From: Bradymonadales bacterium
GTDB lineage: Bacteria; Myxococcota_A; Bradymonadia; JAFGEP01
Direction of reading: 5' to 3'
Assembly: GCA_016931535.1 (NCBI GenBank)
Contig: JAFGEP010000019.1
Span: 1-64,000, forward strand
Length of the DNA stretch: 64,000 bases
Shown: positions 8,526 through 16,937 of the stretch, piece after piece
How positions within the stretch are numbered: position 1 is the stretch's first letter
How the letters are laid out: each line of letters starts with the position of its first letter
Notes under the pieces: generated by a model
Databases searched by the model: none
What the model saw: the letters and a program-made list of their open reading frames with translations, nothing else
What the model was told of the DNA's origin: nothing
Translations under genes and position numbers: made by a program

Positions 8526-9197
8526 ATGATCCGGACCCTATCAATCTTGGTCGCGATGGTCGCTGCTCTGAGTGTGCCGCTGACATCGGCAGCCCAGACG
8601 CCCGAGTCGGAAGGACCTTCGGGTGAGGCACAGTTCCAGGTTCGTGCAAGGCGACAGGGGGCCACTACCCCCAGTCCGGTCGTCGATGCCACCCGCCTGC
8701 CGATCACGGCCGCACGGTTGCGGGAGATGGGATTGGGGGAGGCCGATCTGGTTCTCATGCTGGGGGCGCTTCGGGACAATCGGGTCGCCGCAGGCGAGGC
8801 GGCGAGGGTCCTCAACGAGACCGCCCGCTCCATGCGGCGATACGGCAGGGTGGACAACTTTGGGACGTTCGTGACCGAGCAGATCCGACAGGGGATGCGG
8901 GGACGAGAGCTGGCGGAAGCGATCCAGCAGGAGCACATGACGCGAGGGCAGGGACGTCGCAGCCGGGATTTCGAAGAGAGACCAGACCGCCGCCGGATGC
9001 GACAGCAGATGAGGGAGGGGGAGCCCGAACGCAGCGCCTCCCCGGGTCGAGGGGAAGGCAGCGGCATGTCCCCTGGAGGGCCGGAGTTCCGCCGTCGGCC
9101 CAACATGGGCGGCCCCATCCGAGCGGGGGAGGGAACCGGGATGGTGGGCGACCGACCCGGGCAGCGGATACGGGGTCAACAGCGCGGCGGTCAATGA
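8526..9197 (+). CDS. Secreted protein of unknown function, Arg/Gly-rich tail
   Basis: 223 aa. A clear Sec signal peptide covers residues 1 to about 23 (hydrophobic core LSILVAMVAALSV, cleavage near TSA-AQ). The mature part has a short helical region around residues 55-125 and then a disordered tail rich in Arg, Gly, Glu and Pro. I recognise no family. AGAGGA precedes the ATG. It is followed by a small lipoprotein gene 22 bp on, so the pair probably forms an envelope operon. Confidence 0.65.
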   Translation: MIRTLSILVAMVAALSVPLTSAAQTPESEGPSGEAQFQVRARRQGATTPSPVVDATRLPITAARLREMGLGEADLVLMLGALRDNRVAAGEAARVLNETARSMRRYGRVDNFGTFVTEQIRQGMRGRELAEAIQQEHMTRGQGRRSRDFEERPDRRRMRQQMREGEPERSASPGRGEGSGMSPGGPEFRRRPNMGGPIRAGEGTGMVGDRPGQRIRGQQRGGQ

Positions 9198-9219
9198 GGA
9201 GCTGGTAAGGGAGAAAACC

Positions 9220-9549
9220 GTGAAAACAGCTATCGTGTCTCTATTGGCGATATTGGTGGTAATGGCGGTGAGCTGCAGGTCGGAGCAGCCTGCTGTTCCG
9301 ACGGCGCCCGACGCAATCCAGGCATCCCCATCGACCGGTGAACCGGTGGGGGAAGCCGATCTGCCCGAGCCGGTTGCCCAGGCCGTTGCCATCGCCCAGG
9401 AGTTCCAGACGAACCCGCAAGGGGTCGAGTCGGTATTGCAGGCGCATGACCTGTCGATGCCTGAGTACGAGGCCTTGCTGTACGAGATCGCCCTCGATCC
9501 GGAGCTGAGCCGGCTCTACACCAGAGCACTGGAGTCCCGATCGCCTTGA
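9220..9549 (+). CDS. Small lipoprotein, unknown function
   Basis: 109 aa, GTG start with GGTAAGGGAG upstream. The N-terminus is a type II signal peptide with lipobox AVSC, lipidated at Cys19. A Pro/Ala-rich linker (residues 20-55) leads to a short helical domain (PVAQAVAIAQEF, then PEYEALLYEIALDPELS). The last 34 bp overlap the 3' end of the convergent cysK-cysS gene. No family recognised. Confidence 0.65.
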   Translation: MKTAIVSLLAILVVMAVSCRSEQPAVPTAPDAIQASPSTGEPVGEADLPEPVAQAVAIAQEFQTNPQGVESVLQAHDLSMPEYEALLYEIALDPELSRLYTRALESRSP

Positions 9550-11900
9550 GCGGGCAGGATCTGACTGCCCTGCGGGGTATCTCTGATCTCGTATCCCAGG
9601 GCTTTTGCTCGATCTCTGAGGCCATCAGCTACAGCAAAGTCCTTTCTTTCCCTGGCCAGCTCCCGTTGCCGTGCCAGCTCGAGCACTTCGGGCGGGATCG
9701 CCGGCTCCGATTCGGCCGCTTTCGCTTTGGGCTGGGGCAAGTCCAGAAACGCCAGGACGGTATCGACCGAGCGCAGGGCGTTCAAGATGCGTCCCGCCTC
9801 GTCTTGTCCGATTTCCCCCCGCACCAGGTAGGGATTGGCCTTCTTGATCACCTGAAACATGGTCGAGATGGCCATCGAGACATTGAGGTCTCGATCCATC
9901 GCGTTTCGGAACCCCCCCACTAACTGGTCGGCAAGATTCCGGGCCAGCGCCGAGTTCTTGGAGCCTGGGGGGGCTTGCTGTAAGGCCTCGATGAAACGGT
10001 CCATCCGGGCCAAGATGCGGCGGCTGTGCTCCAGACTTTCGGGCGAGAGGTTGATCGGCTTGCGGTAATGGGTCGAGAGCAAGAAGAAACGGATCTCCCG
10101 GCCGCTCAGCCCCCGCTCCATCAGATCCCTGAGGTTGACCGGATCTCCCTCGGAACGGGACAGCTTGCGCCCCTTGTGGAGGACCAGCTCGCTCGTTACC
10201 CAATGGTTGACCGGCTCCTTGCCGGAAACCGCCTTGCACATCGCCAAGTCGTTCTCCAGGTGCGGGAAAAGCAGATCGGTGGAGCTCACGTGGACGTCGT
10301 ACTGCTCGCCCAGATGACGGGTCGAGATGGCGGCGCACTCCAGATGCAGACCGGGGCGGACGTTACCCCAGGGGGTTTCGAAGAAGATGCCACGGCGCAG
10401 CTCGGCCAGCGTGGAGCGCTTGAAGAGGGTGAAGTCGGCCGGGTTGTTCTTCTCGTACTCGTCCAGGTCCACGGTGGTGCCCAGCCGGATCTTGGAGAGG
10501 TCGAGCCGGGCCAGTCTCCCGTAGTCCTTGGCGGCCGAGATGTTGAAGTACACCGAGCGCAGCTTCTCGTAGGCCAGCCCGCGGGTCATCAGCCGATCGG
10601 TGAGCTCGATCATCTCCATGATGGCGGAGGAGGCGCGGATGTGCTGGGTGGCCTTGCGCACCCGCAAGGTCTCCATGTCTTCGAGGAACTCCTGGATGTA
10701 CCGGCCGGTCAGCTCCTCCATGGTCAGTCCGAGGCGTTCCGACTCCTGGATAGTGCGGTCGTCCATATCGGTGAGGTTGACCACCTGCTTGACACTGAGG
10801 CCGTGGTACTCCAGGTAGCGGCGGAGGAGGTCGGCGACCAGCAGGCGGCGGCAGAGGCCGAGGTGGGTATGGGTGTGCACTGTAGGGCCGCAGGTGTACA
10901 TGCGGGCCTCGTTGGGGTAGATGGGGAGAAAGCGTTCCTCGCGGCGGGTCAAGGTGTTGTAGAGGTCCAGCGCCAGCTCGGAGGGCCGCTTGTCCTCGGT
11001 GGCGAAGAGGGTGGTGGACAGGTAGCGTTCGCCGCCGTCGGGGAGGAGGACCACGATGACCCCCGAGTCGAGCATCTGGGCCTTCTGGATGGCGACATAC
11101 ATGGCGGCGCCGGAGCTCATTCCAGCGAAGATGCCCTCCTCCAGGGCCAGCCTCCGAGCCATTTCGAAGGCGTGCTCGTCGGCGATGTTGATCTTCTCGT
11201 CCAGCAGCGCCTTGTTGAAGATGCCCGGTCGATAGGCCTCCTTCAGGTTTTTCAACCCCTGGATCTTGTGCTTCAGGTACGGCTCGGCGGCGATGATCTG
11301 GATCGACGGGTTGAACTCCTTGAGCCGGCGGGATACCCCCATCAGGGTACCGGTGGTGCCGATGGCGGCCACGAAGTGGGTGACGGCCCCGCCGGTCTGC
11401 TCGATGATCTCTCGGCCGGTCCCCTGGTAGTGGGCCAAGGGGTTGTTGGGGTTGTTGTACTGGTCGGCCATGAAGTAGCGTTCGGGCTGCGTCCGGACCA
11501 GCCGGTAGACGCGCTCGATGGCGCCGTCGGTGCCCAGCTCCGGCTTGGTCAGTAGGAAGGAGGCGCCCAGCGCCGCCAGGACCTTACGACGCTCCAGGCT
11601 GACCGCCTCGGACATGGCCAGCACCACCTCGTACCCCTTGACGGCTCCGATCAGAGCCAGGCCGATGCCGGTGTTGCCGCTGGTGGCTTCGATGATGACC
11701 TTGCCGTGGGTCAGCTCCCCGCTGGCCTCGGCGGCCTCGATCATCTGGAGGGCGATGCGGTCCTTGACCGACCCGCCGGGATTGGTGGCTTCCAGCTTTG
11801 CCAGGACGGTGACGCGGGGATTGGGGTTGAGCCGCCGGATGGGAACCATGGGGGTGTTGCCGATCAGGTCGAGCACCGAGCTGTGTCTGAGCTTGTTCAT
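9516..11900 (-). CDS. Cysteine synthase / cysteinyl-tRNA synthetase fusion
   Basis: 794 aa joining two enzymes of cysteine metabolism. Residues 1-300 are an O-acetylserine sulfhydrylase/CysM-type PLP domain: Lys46 in GGSVKDR, the TSGNTG loop, GTTGT phosphate-binding loop, and PDGGERYLST. Residues 305-794 are CysS: zinc ligands Cys337, Cys522, His547 and Asp551 (usually Glu), the KMSKS motif as KLSRS (579-583) and the C-terminal helical domain ending in DTPQGSQ. The HIGH motif reads HLGL (346-349), missing the second His. The PLP half should make cysteine and the second half would charge tRNA-Cys. The altered HIGH and zinc motifs leave open a changed activity. No Shine-Dalgarno is obvious before the ATG. 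The stop overlaps the convergent lipoprotein gene. Confidence 0.9.
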   Translation of the reverse strand: MNKLRHSSVLDLIGNTPMVPIRRLNPNPRVTVLAKLEATNPGGSVKDRIALQMIEAAEASGELTHGKVIIEATSGNTGIGLALIGAVKGYEVVLAMSEAVSLERRKVLAALGASFLLTKPELGTDGAIERVYRLVRTQPERYFMADQYNNPNNPLAHYQGTGREIIEQTGGAVTHFVAAIGTTGTLMGVSRRLKEFNPSIQIIAAEPYLKHKIQGLKNLKEAYRPGIFNKALLDEKINIADEHAFEMARRLALEEGIFAGMSSGAAMYVAIQKAQMLDSGVIVVLLPDGGERYLSTTLFATEDKRPSELALDLYNTLTRREERFLPIYPNEARMYTCGPTVHTHTHLGLCRRLLVADLLRRYLEYHGLSVKQVVNLTDMDDRTIQESERLGLTMEELTGRYIQEFLEDMETLRVRKATQHIRASSAIMEMIELTDRLMTRGLAYEKLRSVYFNISAAKDYGRLARLDLSKIRLGTTVDLDEYEKNNPADFTLFKRSTLAELRRGIFFETPWGNVRPGLHLECAAISTRHLGEQYDVHVSSTDLLFPHLENDLAMCKAVSGKEPVNHWVTSELVLHKGRKLSRSEGDPVNLRDLMERGLSGREIRFFLLSTHYRKPINLSPESLEHSRRILARMDRFIEALQQAPPGSKNSALARNLADQLVGGFRNAMDRDLNVSMAISTMFQVIKKANPYLVRGEIGQDEAGRILNALRSVDTVLAFLDLPQPKAKAAESEPAIPPEVLELARQRELARERKDFAVADGLRDRAKALGYEIRDTPQGSQILPAQGDRDSSALV

Positions 11901-12143
11901 CGTCGCAATTGCACCCAGGCGCTACGGTCGGTATGTCGGGTCCCGTGGATAGACGGCGGCGCCCCGGGTTCTCCTGCACATCGCTGTGGAAAAGCCTCCG
12001 GGAGAGGAGAGTGTAAATCACAGACCGGTTCAATGCTACAATGCCTGCGGCCGAAGGGGGGCGCGGAACCGGGAGGACCCGACGCCAGGCGGGAGTACCG
12101 GTCCGGCGACCCCCCGGCCGATAACGCGGGTGGGAGAGTTCTG

Positions 12144-14210
12144 GTGCGCATCGCCTTGATTGCCATGCCCTGGGCCAACTTCGATCTGCCTTCACCGGCT
12201 CTGGGGATTCTGGCTGCGGTCGTCCGCCGCGACCGGCCGGAATGGAAGGTGGATTGCCTGTACGAGTATGTCGAGATCTGGTCGCATCTCGGCGTTCTCT
12301 ACGAGGAGATCGCTCGGGAAGACAGGCTGGGGGAGTGGATCTACGCGGCACATCTCTTCCCCGAGCGAGAGGGGTCGGTGAGGGAGCGGTTTATTGCCTG
12401 GGCCTCGGAGAGGACGTCCGAGCCACCCGATGGGGGCTGGTTGTCTTCGTGGGAGAGGGTGCGGGTAGTCACCGGCGACCGGATCGAGGAGCTGGCCCGC
12501 CGAGTGGCTGGACCGTACGACCTGGTCGGTTTTACCACCTCCTACTGCCAGCTTTTCCCCAGTCTGGCGGTGGCTCGGCGCATCAAGCAGATCGAGCCCG
12601 GGACCCGGATCGTGCTGGGGGGGGCAGCGGTCACGGGCCGATGCGGCGAGAGCCTGCTGGCCACCTTCGACCACATCGATCACGTCATCCAGGGGGAGGG
12701 AGAAAGGCGGTTGCTGGGGCTTCTGGACGCGCTGGAGACCGGATCGTCCCCGGGTCTCCGGATGGACGGCGTCCTGAGCCGGATCGGGAGACTCCCGCCG
12801 GTCGGGCGACAGGCAGTCGAGGGGACAGGAGAGGTCGAGAGCCGGGATGGTGGCATCCATCTCCCTGAGGAGGCTCCAGGTGTCGCCAATCGAGCGCCGA
12901 TCGAGGCGAAAAGCGGCCTCGGGTCGCCAGCCGAGCCGGCACTCCGCCTCACGCCCGGTGGCCAACAGGTGGAGGATCTCGACTCCCTTCCCCTGCCCGA
13001 TCACGACGGCTACGCCGAGCTGGCGAGACGATACGGCATCGTGTGGAGACTGCCGATCGAGGGTTCCCGCGGGTGCTGGTGGGACCGGAGGCGCCAGGAA
13101 ACAGACAGGCCGAAGGGCTGCTTTTTCTGCAGTCTGAGCAGCGGCAGTTACCGGGTGCGGGCCAGGGCGCAGGTGGTCGAGGAGATGAAACGGCAAGGTG
13201 ACCGGTATCAGAACCTGCGCTTCCGCTTTCTGGACAACCTCCTGCCGCCCAAGGGGCTGATCGAGCTGGCCGATACGATCCGCGGATTGGGAAGGGATCT
13301 CAACCTCTTCTGCGAAGCCCGGGCCTCCATCCGGCCCATCGATCTCTTGCGGCTGAAACGGGCGGGGCTGGATACCGTGCAGATCGGGATCGAAGGGTTG
13401 AGCGGCTCCTACCTGAAGCGCATCGGCAAGGGGACCACGGTCATCCAGAACCTGCTGGCGATGAAGAGCTGCTACGAGCTGGGGATCTACTGCGGCGCCA
13501 ACCTGTTGGTCGGATTCCCCGGAGCGACCCGACAAGAAGTGGATGAAACCGCCGAGACCATCCGCCGCTATGCCATCTGCTACCAGCCGCTGAGCATCGT
13601 GCGCTTCCAGCTTTGCCCCGGCAGCACGGTTTATCTATGCCCCGAGCGGTTTGGGGTGACCGCCATCCGGAATGCCGAGGATTTCCTGGCTGGGCTTCCC
13701 CGACCGATCTGGGAGCGGCTGCAGCTAAGCTGGCTCGATTACACCGAGACAGGAGAACAGGCCGACTGGTCGGAGGTCCGCCATTGTGTGGGCGAGTGGT
13801 GGGATCTTCATCACCGGCTCACCCTCCAGGACGGTGCCGAGTGGTTTCTGGGGGACAGGCCGCTCGCCTACTCCGACGGCGGGAGTTTCCTGGAGATCAT
13901 GGATCGACGCAGGGATCTGGATCTGGTGGTCCTGGAGGAGCCATGGCGGGATCTGTACCTGTACTGCTGCGACATCCGCAGCAGGCGGGAGATCGGACGC
14001 CGTCTGAGCGACCTGGTTGCCCGGGAGACGTTGGATCGGGCGCTGGGTGGTCTGGTCGAGGCGAGGCTGATGTACAGGGAGGGGGAGCGTTATCTCTCTC
14101 TGGCGGTGGCCAGCCGGCCGGAGGCGGCCGCGCGGCGGATCGAGGGGATGTCGGCCGACGGGGAGGAAGGGAGCGCTTCGAGCGAGCCAGTCGGGAGGTC
14201 CGGTAGATGA
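12144..14210 (+). CDS. B12-binding radical SAM protein, RiPP-maturase-1-like
   Basis: 688 aa from a GTG at 12144 with GGGAG 7 nt upstream; the frame stays open further back but without a better start. The N-terminus (RIALIAMPW, PSPALGIL) and a Rossmann-like segment to about residue 200 fit a cobalamin-binding domain. The radical SAM domain starts with GSRGCWW, and the cluster cysteines are Cys311, Cys326 and Cys329, i.e. C-x14-C-x2-C instead of C-x3-C-x2-C. The GCWW motif and overall layout recall the family called RiPP maturation radical SAM protein 1 (TIGR03975). The substrate is unknown; I found no convincing precursor peptide next to it. The stop overlaps the hydF start (ATGA), so the two are translationally coupled. 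Confidence 0.75.
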   Translation: MRIALIAMPWANFDLPSPALGILAAVVRRDRPEWKVDCLYEYVEIWSHLGVLYEEIAREDRLGEWIYAAHLFPEREGSVRERFIAWASERTSEPPDGGWLSSWERVRVVTGDRIEELARRVAGPYDLVGFTTSYCQLFPSLAVARRIKQIEPGTRIVLGGAAVTGRCGESLLATFDHIDHVIQGEGERRLLGLLDALETGSSPGLRMDGVLSRIGRLPPVGRQAVEGTGEVESRDGGIHLPEEAPGVANRAPIEAKSGLGSPAEPALRLTPGGQQVEDLDSLPLPDHDGYAELARRYGIVWRLPIEGSRGCWWDRRRQETDRPKGCFFCSLSSGSYRVRARAQVVEEMKRQGDRYQNLRFRFLDNLLPPKGLIELADTIRGLGRDLNLFCEARASIRPIDLLRLKRAGLDTVQIGIEGLSGSYLKRIGKGTTVIQNLLAMKSCYELGIYCGANLLVGFPGATRQEVDETAETIRRYAICYQPLSIVRFQLCPGSTVYLCPERFGVTAIRNAEDFLAGLPRPIWERLQLSWLDYTETGEQADWSEVRHCVGEWWDLHHRLTLQDGAEWFLGDRPLAYSDGGSFLEIMDRRRDLDLVVLEEPWRDLYLYCCDIRSRREIGRRLSDLVARETLDRALGGLVEARLMYREGERYLSLAVASRPEAAARRIEGMSADGEEGSASSEPVGRSGR

Positions 14211-15466
14211 GCCAGAAGACGCCGAAGGGTTTTCGTCTGCACATCGGTTTATTCGGCCGGCGCAACGTGGGCAAGTCCAGCATCCTCAATGCCATGACCC
14301 GGCAGCAGGTCTCCATCGTCTCCGACAGCCCGGGGACCACCACCGATCCCGTCCACAAGCCGATGGAGCTGTTGCCCCTCGGCCCGGTCCTGTTCATCGA
14401 CACGGCGGGTATCGACGACCTGGGGGAGCTGGGGAATCAGCGGGTGAAGAAGACCGCGAGCGTGTACGAGCGGACCGACCTGGGGGTGATCGTGTCCGAT
14501 GGCCCCTGGGGGCCGTTCGAGGAGGGGATCGCTCAGGCGCTGCGCGATCGGGAGATCCCGGTGGTAGCCGTGTTCAACAAGGTGGATCGGACCCCCCCCT
14601 CGTCGGAAACGTTGGCCCGGCTGGATCGGGAGGGGGTGCGGGTGGTCCGCACGTCGGCACTGGTGGGAGCAGGGATTTCCGAGCTTCGCCAGGCGATCTT
14701 GGACAGCGCTCCGCCGGAGTTTCTCGAGAGCCCGCCCATCCTGTTTGATTTGGTGGGTTCAGGGGAGTTGGCGGTGCTGGTGGTCCCGATCGACAAGGAG
14801 GCGCCGAAAGGGAGGCTGATACTGCCACAGGTGCAATCGATCCGGGACCTGCTGGACGGCGACGCCTGGTGTCTGGTGGTCAAGGAGGGGGGGCTCAAAG
14901 AGGCGTTGAATGGGTTGAAGCGCCCTCCCAAGCTGGTGGTGACCGACTCCCAGGCTTTCTTGCAGGTAGCCGCCGATACCCCGGCGCAGGTGCCGATGAC
15001 CAGCTTTTCCATCTTGTTCGCCAGGCTGAAGGGGGACCTCTTGACGCAGACGGAGGGGGTGTTGGCGGTGGAGGGGCTCAAGGAAGGGGACCGGGTATTG
15101 GTGGCGGAGGCCTGCGCTCACCACCCCATCGAGGACGACATCGGGCGGGTGAAGATCCCGCGTTGGATCGAGGAGTACGTGGGGGCCAAGCTCGACTTCG
15201 TGACGGTGCAGGGGCACGATCTGCCAGAGGATCTGTCGTCTTTCCGGCTGGTGATCCACTGTGGTGCCTGCATGTTCAATCGGCGGGAGATGCTCAACCG
15301 GTTGCGGATCTGCCGTCTGGCCGGTGTTCCGATCACCAACTATGGGTTGGTCATAGCGCACAGCCTGGGGATTTTGGATCGGGCGCTGGGGCCGTTTCCG
15401 GTGGTGCAAAAGAGCTATCGTGCCGGGCTGGCGGAACGGGGCAGGAGCCGCGACGATACCGGTTAG
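14207..15466 (+). CDS. hydF: [FeFe]-hydrogenase maturation GTPase HydF
   Basis: 419 aa. The N-terminal GTPase domain has a P-loop (GRRNVGKS, residues 17-24), a DTAG switch and NKVD. The C-terminal cluster-binding domain carries Cys303-x-His305 and Cys352-x2-Cys355, matching the HydF signature C-x-H-x(46-53)-C-x2-C, within the family blocks DDIGRVKIPRW and NRREML. HydF is the scaffold that receives the diiron subcluster built by HydE and HydG and delivers it to the hydrogenase. HydE, HydG and the hydrogenase are not in this window. The only neighbour in the operon is the radical SAM protein whose stop it overlaps by 4 bp. Confidence 0.93.
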   Translation: MSQKTPKGFRLHIGLFGRRNVGKSSILNAMTRQQVSIVSDSPGTTTDPVHKPMELLPLGPVLFIDTAGIDDLGELGNQRVKKTASVYERTDLGVIVSDGPWGPFEEGIAQALRDREIPVVAVFNKVDRTPPSSETLARLDREGVRVVRTSALVGAGISELRQAILDSAPPEFLESPPILFDLVGSGELAVLVVPIDKEAPKGRLILPQVQSIRDLLDGDAWCLVVKEGGLKEALNGLKRPPKLVVTDSQAFLQVAADTPAQVPMTSFSILFARLKGDLLTQTEGVLAVEGLKEGDRVLVAEACAHHPIEDDIGRVKIPRWIEEYVGAKLDFVTVQGHDLPEDLSSFRLVIHCGACMFNRREMLNRLRICRLAGVPITNYGLVIAHSLGILDRALGPFPVVQKSYRAGLAERGRSRDDTG

Positions 15467-15782
15467 GACGAGCGGTAGCCGGGTAGTTACGGAAGGTGTG
15501 GGGTGTGGTCCGCCCGCAGCCTGGATGAAACGCATCAGTGAAGTTCCGACAGGGCAAGGCGGTAAGGTACAGGAAGTGACCGGGGCGGTGCGGCCAGACC
15601 CGCGGTTAGCCTGAGGGGGTCAGGTATCTGGGGTAGCGGTTCGGGGCTTGTTTTTTGGGAGGGAGGGGCGTTTTTCCTTCCCATTTGCCGAGATTTCTAT
15701 ATTGTCCGCGGTTTCGTAGAGTCGTCTTTTGGCGTGAGCCAAGGGGAGGTTAGACCATCTAGATCCAGAGGAGGACTGAAGA
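15467..15782 (+). promoter_or_regulatory. Gap before speD with a possible promoter
   Basis: 316 bp without a gene. A good -10 (TATATT, 15698-15703) stands 80 bp before speD, but only a poor T-rich -35 is seen around 15675-15680. A G-run/C-run pair (GGGAGGG near 15658, CCTTCCC near 15676) could form a weak hairpin and may end hydF transcription. I see no recognisable riboswitch. Confidence 0.35.
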
Positions 15783-16214
15783 TTGGACACGTTGGGTCGG
15801 CATTTGCTGGTTGACTACTGGGGATGTGACCTTAACCTGCTCGATAATCGGGCCCACATCGAGAACCTCATGATACGGGCCGCGGAAGCAACCGGGTCCA
15901 CGGTCGTGCAATCGACCTTCCACACGTTCTCACCCCAGGGGGTAAGTGGAGTGGTCGTGATCGAGGAGTCTCACCTTTCCATTCATACCTGGCCAGAAGC
16001 CGGGTATGCCGCTGTGGATTTCTTCACCTGTGGTGACTGCGAACCCCGCCAAGCCCATGAGGTCTTTCGGAAGGGGCTGAAGTGTCGGACCTTCGACATG
16101 TGCCTGTTTCATCGGGGTCTGGGTCCGCAGTCGCGGTCCATCACCATCAAGGACCGGATGGTCACCAACTGCCCGCGCGGTGAGTACAGTGCGGTGGTCG
16201 GAGGCCAGCCATGA
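15783..16214 (+). CDS. speD: S-adenosylmethionine decarboxylase proenzyme
   Basis: 143 aa, TTG start with GGAGGA upstream. The self-cleavage site is Glu62-Ser63 in ESHLSIHTWPE; cleavage turns Ser63 into the pyruvoyl cofactor. His68 and a later Cys (FTCGDC) are the usual processing and catalytic residues. It decarboxylates SAM to supply the aminopropyl donor for spermidine. Length and motifs fit the short prokaryotic class. Its stop overlaps the next start (ATGA), so expression is coupled to the arginine decarboxylase. Confidence 0.95.
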   Translation: MDTLGRHLLVDYWGCDLNLLDNRAHIENLMIRAAEATGSTVVQSTFHTFSPQGVSGVVVIEESHLSIHTWPEAGYAAVDFFTCGDCEPRQAHEVFRKGLKCRTFDMCLFHRGLGPQSRSITIKDRMVTNCPRGEYSAVVGGQP

Positions 16215-16687
16215 TGTTCCGAAAACCGACGATGTTCTTTCTGGCCTCTGGCCATGCCGAAGGCTTCACCCAGCTCAACGCTTTCGACCAGGCGCTGTTG
16301 GCGGCTGGCGTGGGCGACACCAACCTGGTCAGGATGAGCTCCATCCTGCCTCCCGACTGCCGACGCATCGAACCGCTGCGGTTACCCTATGGAGCCCTTG
16401 TTCCAGTGGCGTACGCCGAGATGACTTCGGGTAGATCGGATCTTTGGATCGCCGCGGCGGTCGCGGTGGCGATCCCCATGGATCCGACATTGCCCGGACT
16501 GATCATGGAGCATCACGAGGAGGCGCGCCTTCAAGAGGTCATCGCCCACACCCGGGAGATGGCCATCCAGGGGATGGCCTTTCGCAACCGGGAGATCCGC
16601 GAGGTGCTGTCCATCGGAGCGGAGCACAAGGTCCAGAGGCATGGGGCGGTGTTTGCCGGCCTGGTCCTGTGGGATGACGGGGTCTGA
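16211..16687 (+). CDS. Pyruvoyl-dependent arginine decarboxylase
   Basis: 158 aa. The processing site is Ser43-Ser44 in RMSSILPP, as in the PvlArgDC family, with the conserved GDTNLV and PYGALVPVAYAE segments. It would cleave itself and convert arginine to agmatine. This family is typical of archaea, chlamydiae and scattered anaerobes, and here it replaces the PLP-type SpeA. It overlaps speD by 4 bp. Product agmatine is the substrate of the SpeB encoded 1 kb downstream. An alternative ATG lies one codon further in. Confidence 0.93.
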   Translation: MMFRKPTMFFLASGHAEGFTQLNAFDQALLAAGVGDTNLVRMSSILPPDCRRIEPLRLPYGALVPVAYAEMTSGRSDLWIAAAVAVAIPMDPTLPGLIMEHHEEARLQEVIAHTREMAIQGMAFRNREIREVLSIGAEHKVQRHGAVFAGLVLWDDGV

Positions 16688-16937
16688 CAAGGGATTTTCT
16701 CTCCGACCTGTGCTGCCCGTTGGATGGGGTTGAGCGGGGAAGGTTGACACCGCCAATCCACTACCTGTAGGTGTGTCGAGGAGCACCTCCAAGCGTCCTC
16801 TGCCGTTTGGCGCCCGGAGCCAGAGGCCGGGAAATTTCGTAGATTGGCCTTCCCAAGCGGCCCATTTCGCGCGGCAGCAGAGAGACCGGACCCATGCCGT
16901 GTGGAGGATCGACCAGACACAACTCGGGAGAGCGCCC

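Noticed and set aside
10026..11555. 509-codon open frame on the plus strand opposite the cysK-cysS fusion
   Set aside because: Translation is low-complexity Gly/Val/Gln-rich and antisense to a gene with clear motifs; no ribosome site.
11897..12178. Possible small precursor peptide gene next to the radical SAM protein
   Set aside because: The only frame (93 codons, minus strand) is Pro/Arg-rich, without a leader-like or repeated core, and runs into the radical SAM start; I do not think it is a RiPP precursor.
15467..15782. SAM-related riboswitch upstream of speD
   Set aside because: I searched by eye for the conserved SAM-I/SAM-II cores and found neither; only a possible promoter remains.
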